Below, piece after piece: positions 56,503 through 64,000 of a stretch of DNA of 64,000 nt (its first letter is position 1; each line of letters starts with the position of its first letter). Below the pieces are notes generated by a model. That model was not told the DNA's origin, did no database searches, and saw only the letters and a program-made list of their open reading frames with translations. Source of the stretch: Aquirufa rosea (GTDB lineage Bacteria; Bacteroidota; Bacteroidia; Cytophagales; Spirosomataceae); the NCBI RefSeq assembly GCF_004118285.1, contig NZ_SDHY01000002.1:248001-312000 (forward strand), given 5' to 3'. The position numbers were made by a program, and so were the translations under genes.

Positions 56503-56539
56503 AAAAAATTGTTGTTAGTAAAAAATTAAAATTGGACTG

Positions 56540-56547
56540 CAAAAGTA
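56540..56547 (-). promoter_or_regulatory. -7 box of the rpsF operon
   Basis: TACTTTTG on the minus strand fits TAnnTTTG; transcription would start near 56534, 32 nt before the rpsF ATG. Confidence 0.55.
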
Positions 56548-56589
56548 TCAAAAATACTTCACAATTAAAAACTTGAATGAAAAAATTGC

Positions 56590-57573
56590 TTAGCGTACCT
56601 CAAATGAGCCCAGACCAATTAAGAAGCCCTCTGCATACAGCTCAATCTCATGCTTACCCTCACGATAAGGTACCGCACGTGCGTAGATAAATTCGACCGA
56701 CTGGTGATTATTTTCGTAAAAAATACGTTGCTTAGCTGTGTAGGATAAGTCTTTCCCTTTAAAACTGAAGGTACCTGAGCCCAGTGAATAATCCGATAAG
56801 GTTTGACCAGTAGGCTCAATGATACGTAAATAGATCGTTTTTACCTCTTTAGTTGCCAATGGATTTTCTTGTAAATGGAAAATCACTCTTATCTTATCAA
56901 TCTTCTTTGATTTATGAATTCCCACTTCCTTTCCTCTGGATGAAATGGCATACACATTAACCCCCTCAGCACGTAAAGCCGCCGCCACGGAAACCTTTTC
57001 TACTAATTCTTGATTACGTACTTCCAAAATCCTGGAACGCTCGTTCAACTCTCTCTGCTTTACTCCAAAGGTTTCAGATGAATCCTTCAAGGCCTTCTGA
57101 ACATTGGATAAACCTACCTGCAAAATCTTCGCCTCTCTACTCAAGGAATCATTTCTAGCTATCAAAAATGTATTTTCTTTTCGCAACTTTTTGATTTCCA
57201 AATCTTTCAATCCCAACAGACGGAGATAATAGGCTAATTTTTGCTTAAAATCTTCTTCATTCATTTTGGGATTCTCTGCCAATTCCTTTTTATCCCCTAG
57301 GATTTGTTCACGAGCCATCTCCAACTCGCTCACTCGGCCGCCTAATTTCTTGATTTGGATCATGCGTAATTGAAGCTGCTTGGATATAGAATCCAACTGC
57401 TCACTGGCATTTTCTGCAAACTTCTCCTGGGTATCACCAAATGAAAATAGCTGAATTTGATAGCGCTCACTTATCCAGAGCCCACTCATGATGAGAAGAA
57501 GCAAAGCAAGCACTACAATTATCCGCTGCTGACTTTTTTCTTTGGAACTCATATTATCTGAATCCATGTTCAA
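56590..57573 (-). CDS. Membrane-anchored coiled-coil protein of unknown function
   Basis: This 327-residue protein has a short cytoplasmic N-terminus, one membrane helix (about 18-35), a long coiled coil (about 45-205) and a C-terminal beta-rich domain (KIRVIFHLQENPLATKEVKTIYLR, ending GLGSFEVR). Proteins like this are widespread and unnamed in Cytophagales. It precedes rpsF in the same direction by 88 nt, but the rpsF promoter lies in the gap. A periplasmic stalk with a terminal domain is a reasonable reading; no function can be assigned. An ATG two codons in (57567) is also possible. Confidence 0.8.
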   Translation of the reverse strand: MNMDSDNMSSKEKSQQRIIVVLALLLLIMSGLWISERYQIQLFSFGDTQEKFAENASEQLDSISKQLQLRMIQIKKLGGRVSELEMAREQILGDKKELAENPKMNEEDFKQKLAYYLRLLGLKDLEIKKLRKENTFLIARNDSLSREAKILQVGLSNVQKALKDSSETFGVKQRELNERSRILEVRNQELVEKVSVAAALRAEGVNVYAISSRGKEVGIHKSKKIDKIRVIFHLQENPLATKEVKTIYLRIIEPTGQTLSDYSLGSGTFSFKGKDLSYTAKQRIFYENNHQSVEFIYARAVPYREGKHEIELYAEGFLIGLGSFEVR

Positions 57574-57680
57574 ATTTTTCTATTTTTCGGAGCCTTGGTG
57601 GAACAAGCTCCTAGATTCAAAAATAATAAATTAATTTTACTTTTATTTTTTTCTTCATTCATTCTTTTCAAAATTCAAGC

Positions 57681-58358
57681 ATGTCCATTGCCCAACACAT
57701 TGCCAACATCCAAGCGCAATTGCAAGGTAGCCAAGCGAAACTCATTGCAGTTACCAAAACCCGAAGCATAGCTGAGCTACAAGCTACCTATGAAGCTGGC
57801 ATTAAGGATTTTGGAGAAAACCGAGTGCAAGAAATGGTGGAAAAGCAAGCACAACTTGCCTCTGATATTCGTTGGCACCAAATTGGGCATTTGCAAACTA
57901 ACAAAGTAAAATACATTGCTCCTTTCGTTCATCTAATCCATTCTGTGGACTCCTTTCGTCTTTTAAAGGAAATAGATAGTCAAGGAAAAAAAAATGGACG
58001 TATTATTTCTTGCCTATTCCAAATGTATATCGCTCAAGAAGAAAGCAAGTTTGGTCTAAGCAAAGAGGAATTACTTGAAATACTAGCCAGTCCCGAATTT
58101 GCTTCCTTGAGTCATATTCGAATACAAGGACTTATGGGCATGGCAAGTTTTACAGAAAATGACAATCAAATTGCCAAAGAATTTAGTTCTTTAAAGGAAT
58201 TATTTGACGAGTTACAAGGTCAAAAAATAGCTTATCAAACAGGCTTAGTTGAGTGGAAAGAACTTTCTATGGGCATGTCTGGCGACTACCTTTTAGCTGC
58301 CAAACTAGGTTCTACCATGGTCCGTGTGGGTTCAGCGATTTACGGCGCCCGTTCTTAA
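57681..58358 (+). CDS. PLP homeostasis protein (YggS/PLPBP family)
   Basis: This 225-residue single-domain TIM-barrel protein binds pyridoxal phosphate and buffers its pool. The PLP lysine is Lys26 in LIAVTKTR, and GENRVQEMVEK, WHQIGHLQTNK, LSMGMSGDYLLA and STMVRVGSAIYGAR are all typical. Its last 27 nt overlap the tail of the opposing BatA-like gene (58332-58358). Confidence 0.95.
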   Translation: MSIAQHIANIQAQLQGSQAKLIAVTKTRSIAELQATYEAGIKDFGENRVQEMVEKQAQLASDIRWHQIGHLQTNKVKYIAPFVHLIHSVDSFRLLKEIDSQGKKNGRIISCLFQMYIAQEESKFGLSKEELLEILASPEFASLSHIRIQGLMGMASFTENDNQIAKEFSSLKELFDELQGQKIAYQTGLVEWKELSMGMSGDYLLAAKLGSTMVRVGSAIYGARS

Positions 58359-60368
58359 GGATTGACTATTCCACAACACCATAGCCATCTCTAAGAAAAA
58401 GCAAAGTAAGGCCAAACTGAAACACCATAAGGCCCAGCTTTTTCTCTCCGGCGCTTCACCAAGTCCCTCTGGTACCTCTTGCTCAACCTTCACGAGCGAC
58501 TGACCTCGATAATGATCTTTCAATTCCTCCAAAGAATAGCTGGCAAGCTGACTGAATTCTTTAGGATAATTTAATGCCAAATGAGCCATGGTTTTTCCAT
58601 CAACCTGTGCTTCTACAAATCCATTCGCACCAGACCTCAGGTCTTGCATCATCGCTAAAGGAATTCGACACAACCAGGATTTTCCTAGCCAATTTTGCTC
58701 TGGGATGAACCTTTGGCCCGATTTATTCCAAATCAACAAACTTTTTTCTGCGGATTGATAGATAAAATTAGGGCTGGCTTTCACTTCAATCCCATGAGAA
58801 GAAATGCGCTGATGTAAAACGGGATTAGAAGCACTAGACAATACCATCTCATGCCAAACAGGCAAAAATAATCCATGCTTATTAAATCCATCTTGAGGAC
58901 CCAAAACTTGAGAAGCAAACATAAAAACCTTCCCTTGACCCAGGTTAATTTTTTCTAAAAATGGCTTCCCGTTCATCCAGGAAATCAAGACCTCTTTCCC
59001 TGGATTCCATTCCCAAAGGGGTTTAGAAGTCCATAATTTAGCAGCATTTTCTTTTGTTCTCTTAGCCAAAATTTCCTGAAAAAAAGCTTGCTTCGTAGAT
59101 ACTTGTTGGACTGGGAGAGTAGAAGACGAGGTGACCGCCATTTGCTTACCTGAACCCGCCAAAAAACGATTGATATCTTGAAGTGTGGCCTCATTGGGAT
59201 TCTGATTGGGAATGATGGCCAGCGAATGTCCTTGACTCACCCATTGATTCAAAGCCTTCCAATCTGAAGCTTTTAGATTTTCTACGCCTACTAAACATAC
59301 AAATGCATCTTCCGGCAAACGAGCCGGTAAAAGTTCCGAAGTCGTAACTTGCTTGAACTCGAAAAATTCTTCTTTCTCAAATACCTTCTCTAAACTTTGT
59401 GCTTGATTTCCCACTACGTAAATTTTTCTTGGGGCTGAACTCTGCAACAAGAAATAAAAATTATTGTCAAAGGCCACGGGATCATCCATTTGCAACCTCA
59501 ACTTGTAAACGCCCGAATTGGCCAAGGAAAAAGGAAAACGAAGTTCGACCGTTTCATCAGGTTCTAAATTCAGAGTTTGACTTGCCATCCTAAAATCATT
59601 CATGTATAAGGCAATTTGCCTGCCTTTGGCGGCCTTAGTCCCTCCGTTTTTCATCCGTACTAGTAAGTCATAGTTGGAATTAGGTCGAATAAACTTGGAC
59701 GATAAACGGATACTATCTACGTATATATTATCCGAATGGATTCCGTCCAATTTTTGTAAAACGATAGGCTCATTTGATGATATTGGTGGTAGTGCTTTAT
59801 TCTTAGGGAAATCGGAAAACCAATACAAGGTATTTTTCTGCTGATTTTCCTCGGAAATTTGTTGAGCTTGTTGAATGACTTGAGAAGGTTTAACACGACT
59901 TAATCCAGTTCCAATTTGATTCCATTGTTCTTGTATTCGAGGCCAGGCTTTGAGTTCAAAATCCTGACTTTCAAAATCATTAAAAAATAGATAGGCCTGT
60001 CCGTTGGGACTTTTGGGCAAGTTTTGAGCCTTTTCCAAAAATGCTTTCCTACCCGCAATGACTTGTAATGGACTATTGTCGACGTATAAAATAGGTTTGG
60101 AAACCGCTACTGAAGGGCTCGGCCCATCCCCAAGCGGATTCGCTAAAGCAAGGATTAAAAAAATAAGACTAAGCAATCGAGCTGTAAGAAGCCAGATTTT
60201 CTGAATTTGTTTTGTCCCTTTTCCTTCTTGGTAAACTTTATTTAGCCAGCTTAGATCAGAATAATACCTCCACTTGCTCGCTTTTCTGTGATAGAAATGC
60301 ATCCATATAGGTATGATTAATCCCGATAAGGCCCACAAATACATGGGATGAGCAAAATGAATATTCAT
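58332..60368 (-). CDS. BatA-domain membrane protein
   Basis: This 678-residue protein starts with the BatA/aerotolerance N-terminal domain: two membrane helices and the motif FAHPMYLWALSGLIIPIWMHFYHRKAS, then RYYSDLSWL. A vWA-like region follows (ILYVDNSPLQVIAGR), then CARDB-like and class I glutamine-amidotransferase-like segments (VVGNQAQSLEKVF, ALNQWVSQGHSLAIIPN), and a C-terminal membrane helix (about 648-668). Such proteins recur in Bacteroidota, often near MoxR/Bat operons. No MoxR is adjacent here, and the exact role is unknown. Confidence 0.8.
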   Translation of the reverse strand: MNIHFAHPMYLWALSGLIIPIWMHFYHRKASKWRYYSDLSWLNKVYQEGKGTKQIQKIWLLTARLLSLIFLILALANPLGDGPSPSVAVSKPILYVDNSPLQVIAGRKAFLEKAQNLPKSPNGQAYLFFNDFESQDFELKAWPRIQEQWNQIGTGLSRVKPSQVIQQAQQISEENQQKNTLYWFSDFPKNKALPPISSNEPIVLQKLDGIHSDNIYVDSIRLSSKFIRPNSNYDLLVRMKNGGTKAAKGRQIALYMNDFRMASQTLNLEPDETVELRFPFSLANSGVYKLRLQMDDPVAFDNNFYFLLQSSAPRKIYVVGNQAQSLEKVFEKEEFFEFKQVTTSELLPARLPEDAFVCLVGVENLKASDWKALNQWVSQGHSLAIIPNQNPNEATLQDINRFLAGSGKQMAVTSSSTLPVQQVSTKQAFFQEILAKRTKENAAKLWTSKPLWEWNPGKEVLISWMNGKPFLEKINLGQGKVFMFASQVLGPQDGFNKHGLFLPVWHEMVLSSASNPVLHQRISSHGIEVKASPNFIYQSAEKSLLIWNKSGQRFIPEQNWLGKSWLCRIPLAMMQDLRSGANGFVEAQVDGKTMAHLALNYPKEFSQLASYSLEELKDHYRGQSLVKVEQEVPEGLGEAPERKSWALWCFSLALLCFFLEMAMVLWNSQSLRTGAVNR

Positions 60369-60432
60369 ATCCTCTAAAATACAAAAAATCCCAATCGAAC
60401 GACTGGGATTTTAAGAAATGAATGATTTAATC

Positions 60433-60906
60433 TTAGCGAGAAATAGAAATGATTTCAAATTCTAGTTTACCCGCTGGAGCCTGAATTTCTGCCAATTCTC
60501 CTACTTTTTTCCCTAATAAGCCCTTACCAAATGGAGATGAGGCTGAAATTTTACCTGCTCTTAAATCTGCCTCCTCCTCAGACACAATAGTATAGGTTAC
60601 CACTGCTCCTGATTTTGTATTTTTAATTTGAACAATCGAATAAATGGACACTTTAGACAAATCAATGGTAGATTCGTCCAGGACCCGAGCATTAGCAATA
60701 ATCTCTTCCATCTTGGAGATTTTCAATTCCAAGAGTCCTTGAGCATCTTTGGCTGCATCATATTCTGCATTTTCACTTAAATCACCTTTGTCACGGGCTT
60801 CAGCTATTTGTTTAGCCATATCTGATCTACCCTGAATCTTTAAGTGATGTAACTCAGCCTTTAATTTCTCCAGAGCTTCCGCCGTGTAATATTGTAACTT
60901 TGCCAT
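60433..60906 (-). CDS. greA: Transcription elongation factor GreA
   Basis: GreA rescues backtracked RNA polymerase by stimulating transcript cleavage. The 157-residue protein has the N-terminal coiled coil with the catalytic acidic tip (DKGDLSENAEYDAAKDAQ, about 41-58) and the C-terminal FKBP-like domain (ASPFGKGLLGKKVGELAEIQAPAG). Its predicted leader of about 139 nt contains a terminator-like hairpin. Confidence 0.97.
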   Translation of the reverse strand: MAKLQYYTAEALEKLKAELHHLKIQGRSDMAKQIAEARDKGDLSENAEYDAAKDAQGLLELKISKMEEIIANARVLDESTIDLSKVSIYSIVQIKNTKSGAVVTYTIVSEEEADLRAGKISASSPFGKGLLGKKVGELAEIQAPAGKLEFEIISISR

Positions 60907-60931
60907 ATACTTTATTCATTATAAAAGGTGG

Positions 60932-60965
60932 TAAAAACAAAATAGAACGGCCTCCGACCGTTCTA
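60932..60965 (-). terminator. Attenuator-like terminator in the greA leader
   Basis: On the minus strand TAGAACGG (complement of 60958-60965) pairs with CCGTTCTA (complement of 60943-60950) around a 7-nt loop, followed by TTTTGTTTTT. No gene ends upstream on this strand, and greA begins 26 nt downstream, so it fits a leader attenuator or the end of a small leader RNA. Confidence 0.7.
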
Positions 60966-61050
60966 CTTAATTTATTCGTAGTTTTGCTTCGGATTCGTTC
61001 TTAAAATAAATATTTTATTATCAACACGTATTTCGGTTTATTTTGCCCTG

Positions 61051-61083
61051 CAAAGGTAATCAAAAAGCTGATAGTTTACCAAA
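61051..61083 (-). promoter_or_regulatory. Promoter of greA
   Basis: TTTG (complement of 61080-61083) is followed after 21 nt by TACCTTTG (complement of 61051-61058), matching TAnnTTTG. Start would be near 61045, giving a leader of about 139 nt. Confidence 0.55.
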
Positions 61084-61119
61084 TGATTTCCAATATCTAA
61101 CATTTAAGATATTTAGCTT

Positions 61120-62037
61120 ATGCGTATAATTTTTTTCGGTACTCCTGATTTTGCGGTGGCTAGTCTGGAGGCCTTGATGGAAGCTCAATTTCAGGTAGTG
61201 GCCGTAGTAACTGCACCTGATAAACCTGCTGGTCGAGGTCAACAAATCCAAGCTTCCCCCGTCAAACTTTATGCCGAAAAACATCAGCTTCCAATTTTAC
61301 AACCCATCAAATTAAAAGACCCGGAATTTCTGGAAGAATTAAAGTCATATCAAGCTGATTTGCAGGTTATTGTTGCCTTTCGTATGCTACCAGAGGCGGT
61401 TTGGAATATGCCACCATTGGGTACATTTAATCTACATGCCTCATTATTGCCGAATTACCGCGGAGCCGCACCTATTCATTGGGCAGTAATTAATGGTGAG
61501 GAAGAAACAGGTGTGACTACCTTTTTCCTTCAGCATGAAATCGACACGGGAGATTTATTATTTCAGGAAAAAGAGCCCATCTATCCAACAGATACCACTG
61601 GTGATCTATATGAGCGCCTGATGAAAAAAGGGGCAAAATTAGTGGTTAAGACCGCTCAAGCCATACAAGATAAAAATGTCCATCCGAGTCCACAAGTATT
61701 GACTGGTGACATGAAACCCGCACCTAAATTACATCGGGCCACAGGTGAAGTACATTGGTCAAAACCGGGTAAGGAAATCATCAATTTAGTGCGAGGCATG
61801 CACCCATTTCCAGGCTCACATACTACGTTTCAAGGCAAAAATTGCAAGCTGATTCGCGTGGAGTTTCATCCAGAAGTAATTCCCGACTTAGGTATTGGCG
61901 TATGGGATTCTGACCAAAAGACTTATTTGAGAGTGGGCTGTGCGGATGGTTACATCCAAATATTGGAATGGCAAATGGAGGGCAAAAAGCGTATGCCTAT
62001 CGCGGAGTTTTTACGAGGCTACTCGTTTATCCTTTGA
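61120..62037 (+). CDS. fmt: Methionyl-tRNA formyltransferase
   Basis: Fmt formylates initiator Met-tRNA using 10-formyl-THF. The 305-residue protein has the formyltransferase core with FFGTPDFAVASLEAL, FNLHASLLPNYRGAAPIHWAVINGE (catalytic Asn-His) and HEIDTGDLL (Asp), then the C-terminal OB-fold domain. Length is normal. It is divergent from greA and overlaps the opposing M15 peptidase gene by 11 nt at the tails. Confidence 0.97.
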   Translation: MRIIFFGTPDFAVASLEALMEAQFQVVAVVTAPDKPAGRGQQIQASPVKLYAEKHQLPILQPIKLKDPEFLEELKSYQADLQVIVAFRMLPEAVWNMPPLGTFNLHASLLPNYRGAAPIHWAVINGEEETGVTTFFLQHEIDTGDLLFQEKEPIYPTDTTGDLYERLMKKGAKLVVKTAQAIQDKNVHPSPQVLTGDMKPAPKLHRATGEVHWSKPGKEIINLVRGMHPFPGSHTTFQGKNCKLIRVEFHPEVIPDLGIGVWDSDQKTYLRVGCADGYIQILEWQMEGKKRMPIAEFLRGYSFIL

Positions 62038-63037
62038 TTTTTCTTTGCCATTTACCCAATGGAAAAAAATAGCCGGTCGTTCCGCACTGTACATAAGCCC
62101 ATTGCTCCTGCAAATTGACATGAATCCTAGGTTTAGGATCCTGCTGATATAGTTTTATCCAATCTTGGGCACTGGGAGGCACAGGCATAGCATATTGACA
62201 TAGGCAGGCTTGATTTAATCGAAACTCATTCATGGCTTCCAATAAATCTTGGGTATCTTGGACCAAATCTTCTCTCCCTATATTAGCCTTTTGCTCATAA
62301 ATTAATTCATAATTACTTTTAAAATGTTCAAATTCAAAAGCTAAATTAGGATGCTGTCGGAGTAGTGCCGCTGAATTTTTAAAAGCTTGAATATGTCCCA
62401 AATCTGGGAATCCAATAAAATCTCCTCCCCAAAAAAGCCCCAATTCTTTGGCCAAAGCGCCCATTTGATCATACATGGGCCCTCTTTTCAAATACCGTTT
62501 TTTCCTGTAGATGGCTACATCGGCAGCCAGGCTAAAATTATGCATAGAAAGAGCAATTTTGGAACGACCTCGCTTTTGTAACAATCCTTGTTGAGCCAAG
62601 GACCTTGTTTCAGACGAATAGCGCATGCGATAATACCTGAATTTAAATTTTGCATTTAAACTATCTTTCAAGGATTGAAATAATTGGATATCATCGACTA
62701 ATTCCAAAGCCCAAAAGGCCGTCAAATCTGGCTTATCAATGAGCAATCGCTGAGCAAGGTACTCATCCACTTGTCCACCCATTCTAAAGGTACTATCTGC
62801 TTGATAGGTTTTTTCTGAACGTTGACCCGAGGTATTTTCTAGAATTAAGGTCAAATTTTGAATGGGCAACATCCTATCCAGACTATCTTGCTGCGCGTAC
62901 ATCCAAACTAAGTCTTTCCATGAAAGACTATCGATTCGACTGACCTGACAAGTTCGAAGGACAGATTGTGCCAAGCTCGCGTAAGTTGATATACATAAGA
63001 CTATCAAAAGCCCTATTTTACGCATACTGCACCACAT
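62027..63037 (-). CDS. M15-family (VanY/CwlK-like) zinc peptidase, exported
   Basis: This 336-residue protein has a signal peptide (about 5-24, ending SLAQS). The central SMHNFSLAADVAI (His166, Asp173) and WGGDFIGFPDLGH (Asp206, Asp212, His215) match the HxxxxxxD and H zinc-ligand pattern of M15C peptidases, which cut peptidoglycan stem peptides. The N-terminal 100 and C-terminal 110 residues are outside the family domain and unassigned. The ATG at 63037 overlaps the LysM gene stop by one base (TAATG); an ATG four codons in gives a cleaner signal peptide. Confidence 0.75.
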   Translation of the reverse strand: MWCSMRKIGLLIVLCISTYASLAQSVLRTCQVSRIDSLSWKDLVWMYAQQDSLDRMLPIQNLTLILENTSGQRSEKTYQADSTFRMGGQVDEYLAQRLLIDKPDLTAFWALELVDDIQLFQSLKDSLNAKFKFRYYRMRYSSETRSLAQQGLLQKRGRSKIALSMHNFSLAADVAIYRKKRYLKRGPMYDQMGALAKELGLFWGGDFIGFPDLGHIQAFKNSAALLRQHPNLAFEFEHFKSNYELIYEQKANIGREDLVQDTQDLLEAMNEFRLNQACLCQYAMPVPPSAQDWIKLYQQDPKPRIHVNLQEQWAYVQCGTTGYFFPLGKWQRKIKG

Positions 63038-63690
63038 TAATGTAGAGGAATAATCAATTGTTCCCCACGCAAGGTGACATCTTGATCCTTGTGATTTACC
63101 TCCATCAAGGATTTTTTAGTTACCCCGTATTTTGCTGCCACTACCCGAAGAACATCTCCTGGACCTACGGTGTGAATGGCTTTAATTTTGACGTTCAACC
63201 TCGTTACACCCACTTTGATTCCGTTCGGATCTACTCCAGGATTAAGAGCTTTTAATTGGTCTGGCTTTAATCCAAATCGATTGGCAATACCGAAAAAAGT
63301 CTCCCCTTTTTCCACTGTATAGCTATGACTTTTGCCACCAAGATCTTTCACGGCTTCAGTATCAGGAACCTTCTCGGCTTCCGCCTCCTTTTTTTGCTCC
63401 TCTAATTCCTTCTCAGCACTAGAAATGGCCAATTCGGCATTAGGACTAGGGTTTGCAGGCACTGTATCCTCAGCGGATTCAACGATAACTGGAGTTGGAT
63501 CCTCTAATAAAGATTCATTCTCCTCCAATTTAAGCTTCTCAGCTTTGACCAATTCTTCAGATTTAGGGCTCAAAAAATGCTCGTAACCTACCAGCATTAA
63601 TCCCAACAAAGTCACCAATAATATCAAAAGAGTGATTAAAGGGAGCTTCGAAGAAGAACTATCTTTGATAAATGAAAAAGGATTTTTCAT
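63037..63690 (-). CDS. Membrane-anchored protein with two LysM domains
   Basis: This 217-residue protein has one membrane helix (about 16-38), an acidic Glu/Lys/Pro linker (about 45-115) and two LysM modules (about 122-168 YTVEKGETFFGIANRFGL, and 172-216 HTVGPGDVLRVVAAKYGV). LysM binds peptidoglycan glycan. It is translationally coupled to the M15 peptidase downstream, suggesting a shared cell-wall role, and follows purE by 3 nt. Confidence 0.9.
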   Translation of the reverse strand: MKNPFSFIKDSSSSKLPLITLLILLVTLLGLMLVGYEHFLSPKSEELVKAEKLKLEENESLLEDPTPVIVESAEDTVPANPSPNAELAISSAEKELEEQKKEAEAEKVPDTEAVKDLGGKSHSYTVEKGETFFGIANRFGLKPDQLKALNPGVDPNGIKVGVTRLNVKIKAIHTVGPGDVLRVVAAKYGVTKKSLMEVNHKDQDVTLRGEQLIIPLH

Positions 63691-63693
63691 GAA

Positions 63694-64000
63694 TTACTTC
63701 CAATTTGATTTAGTCTGTTGGCTCATTTCAGCCACCTTTTCTACCAATTCTTGCTTGTATGTCTCTAACTTATGAGCCAAAGCTTCATCTGCAATGGCTA
63801 GCATTTGAATCGCCAAAATACCTGCGTTCTTGGAAGCATTTAGTGCTACAGTAGCCACGGGTACTCCATTAGGCATTTGCAAAATAGATAAAACAGAATC
63901 CCATCCATCAATGGAATTGGAGGATTTTACAGGCACACCTATCACGGGCAAAATAGTAGCTGAAGCCACCATACCCGGTAAATGAGCGGCACCACCAGCT
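63694..64000 (-). CDS. purE: N5-carboxyaminoimidazole ribonucleotide mutase PurE (C-terminal part)
   Basis: PurE acts in purine synthesis. The frame is open to the right edge; the visible C-terminal 102 codons contain the signature [13 protein letters not shown] at the very edge and [32 protein letters not shown]. The active-site N-terminal region lies outside the window. The stop is 3 nt from the LysM gene start, so the genes share a transcript although their functions differ. Confidence 0.93.
   Translation of the reverse strand, partial: AGGAAHLPGMVASATILPVIGVPVKSSNSIDGWDSVLSILQMPNGVPVATVALNASKNAGILAIQMLAIADEALAHKLETYKQELVEKVAEMSQQTKSNWK

Noticed and set aside
56503-56590. S6:S18 ribosomal leader motif upstream of rpsF
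   Set aside because: The predicted leader is about 32 nt and shows no stem with the CCG-type motif.
57589-57611. Imperfect inverted repeat (GGAGC-TTG/CAA-GCTCC) between the coiled-coil gene and yggS
   Set aside because: The stem has a bulge and no T-tract or promoter alignment, so it is too weak to call a site.

Overview
The window looks like ordinary chromosomal backbone of a member of the Bacteroidota, most likely the order Cytophagales. The evidence is internal. There is a SusC/SusD pair, a type IX secretion (T9SS) C-terminal sorting domain on a secreted esterase, a PorW/SprE-type TPR lipoprotein, many -7 boxes of the Bacteroidota type (TAnnTTTG), a fused 2-oxoacid dehydrogenase E1, and FG-GAP/ASPIC lipoproteins. 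Base composition is AT-rich (about 40% GC by eye). Genes are tightly packed and often overlap. I see no rRNA, tRNA, CRISPR array, phage or transposase gene.

Layout. 1-1200: the 5' part of metX with a SAM-I-type riboswitch in its leader, then a G-rich tract and a perfect palindrome. 1.2-4.2 kb: AtpI-like protein and atpB-E-F-H, closed by a terminator before any atpA/atpG. 4.2-10.3 kb: DUF423 protein, then a leftward run reading atpZ, mrdA (PBP2), rodA, an MFS transporter and a translationally coupled kinase-fold protein. 10.4-16.3 kb: PorW/SprE-like lipoprotein, class A PBP and a haem-c/FG-GAP lipoprotein. 16.3-24.9 kb: SusC, SusD and a 1164-residue FG-GAP/ASPIC lipoprotein. 25.4-31.4 kb: uvrC, facing a leftward operon of fused E1 and nuoI-J-K, where NuoI carries an 84-bp tandem-repeat tail.

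31.5-41.5 kb: DUF1573 protein; a leftward pair of a DUF1080/PA14 protein and a propeller protein with a cytochrome c domain; a LytS/LytTR two-component pair; a flippase; a coiled-coil protein, zapA and rny. 41.6-53.1 kb: housekeeping genes (GNAT, bioB, sppA, ppa, def, pheT, ffh, purU, icd) and one orphan small membrane protein between two terminators. 53.2-64 kb: T9SS esterase, rpsF-rpsR-rplI, a membrane coiled-coil protein, yggS, a BatA-like protein, greA with an attenuator-like leader, fmt, and a purE-LysM-M15 peptidase run cut by the right edge.

Taken together the window mixes envelope growth (RodA/PBP2, PBP1A, M15 peptidase, flippase), energy conversion and sugar uptake. Both the ATP synthase and complex I genes appear as incomplete blocks, which suggests rearrangement of ancestral operons. 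I did not find a clear new defence or mobile system. The best leads are the metX riboswitch, the greA leader terminator, the G-quadruplex/palindrome element, the MFS/kinase-fold pair, the DUF1080/propeller-cytochrome pair and the repeat tail of NuoI.
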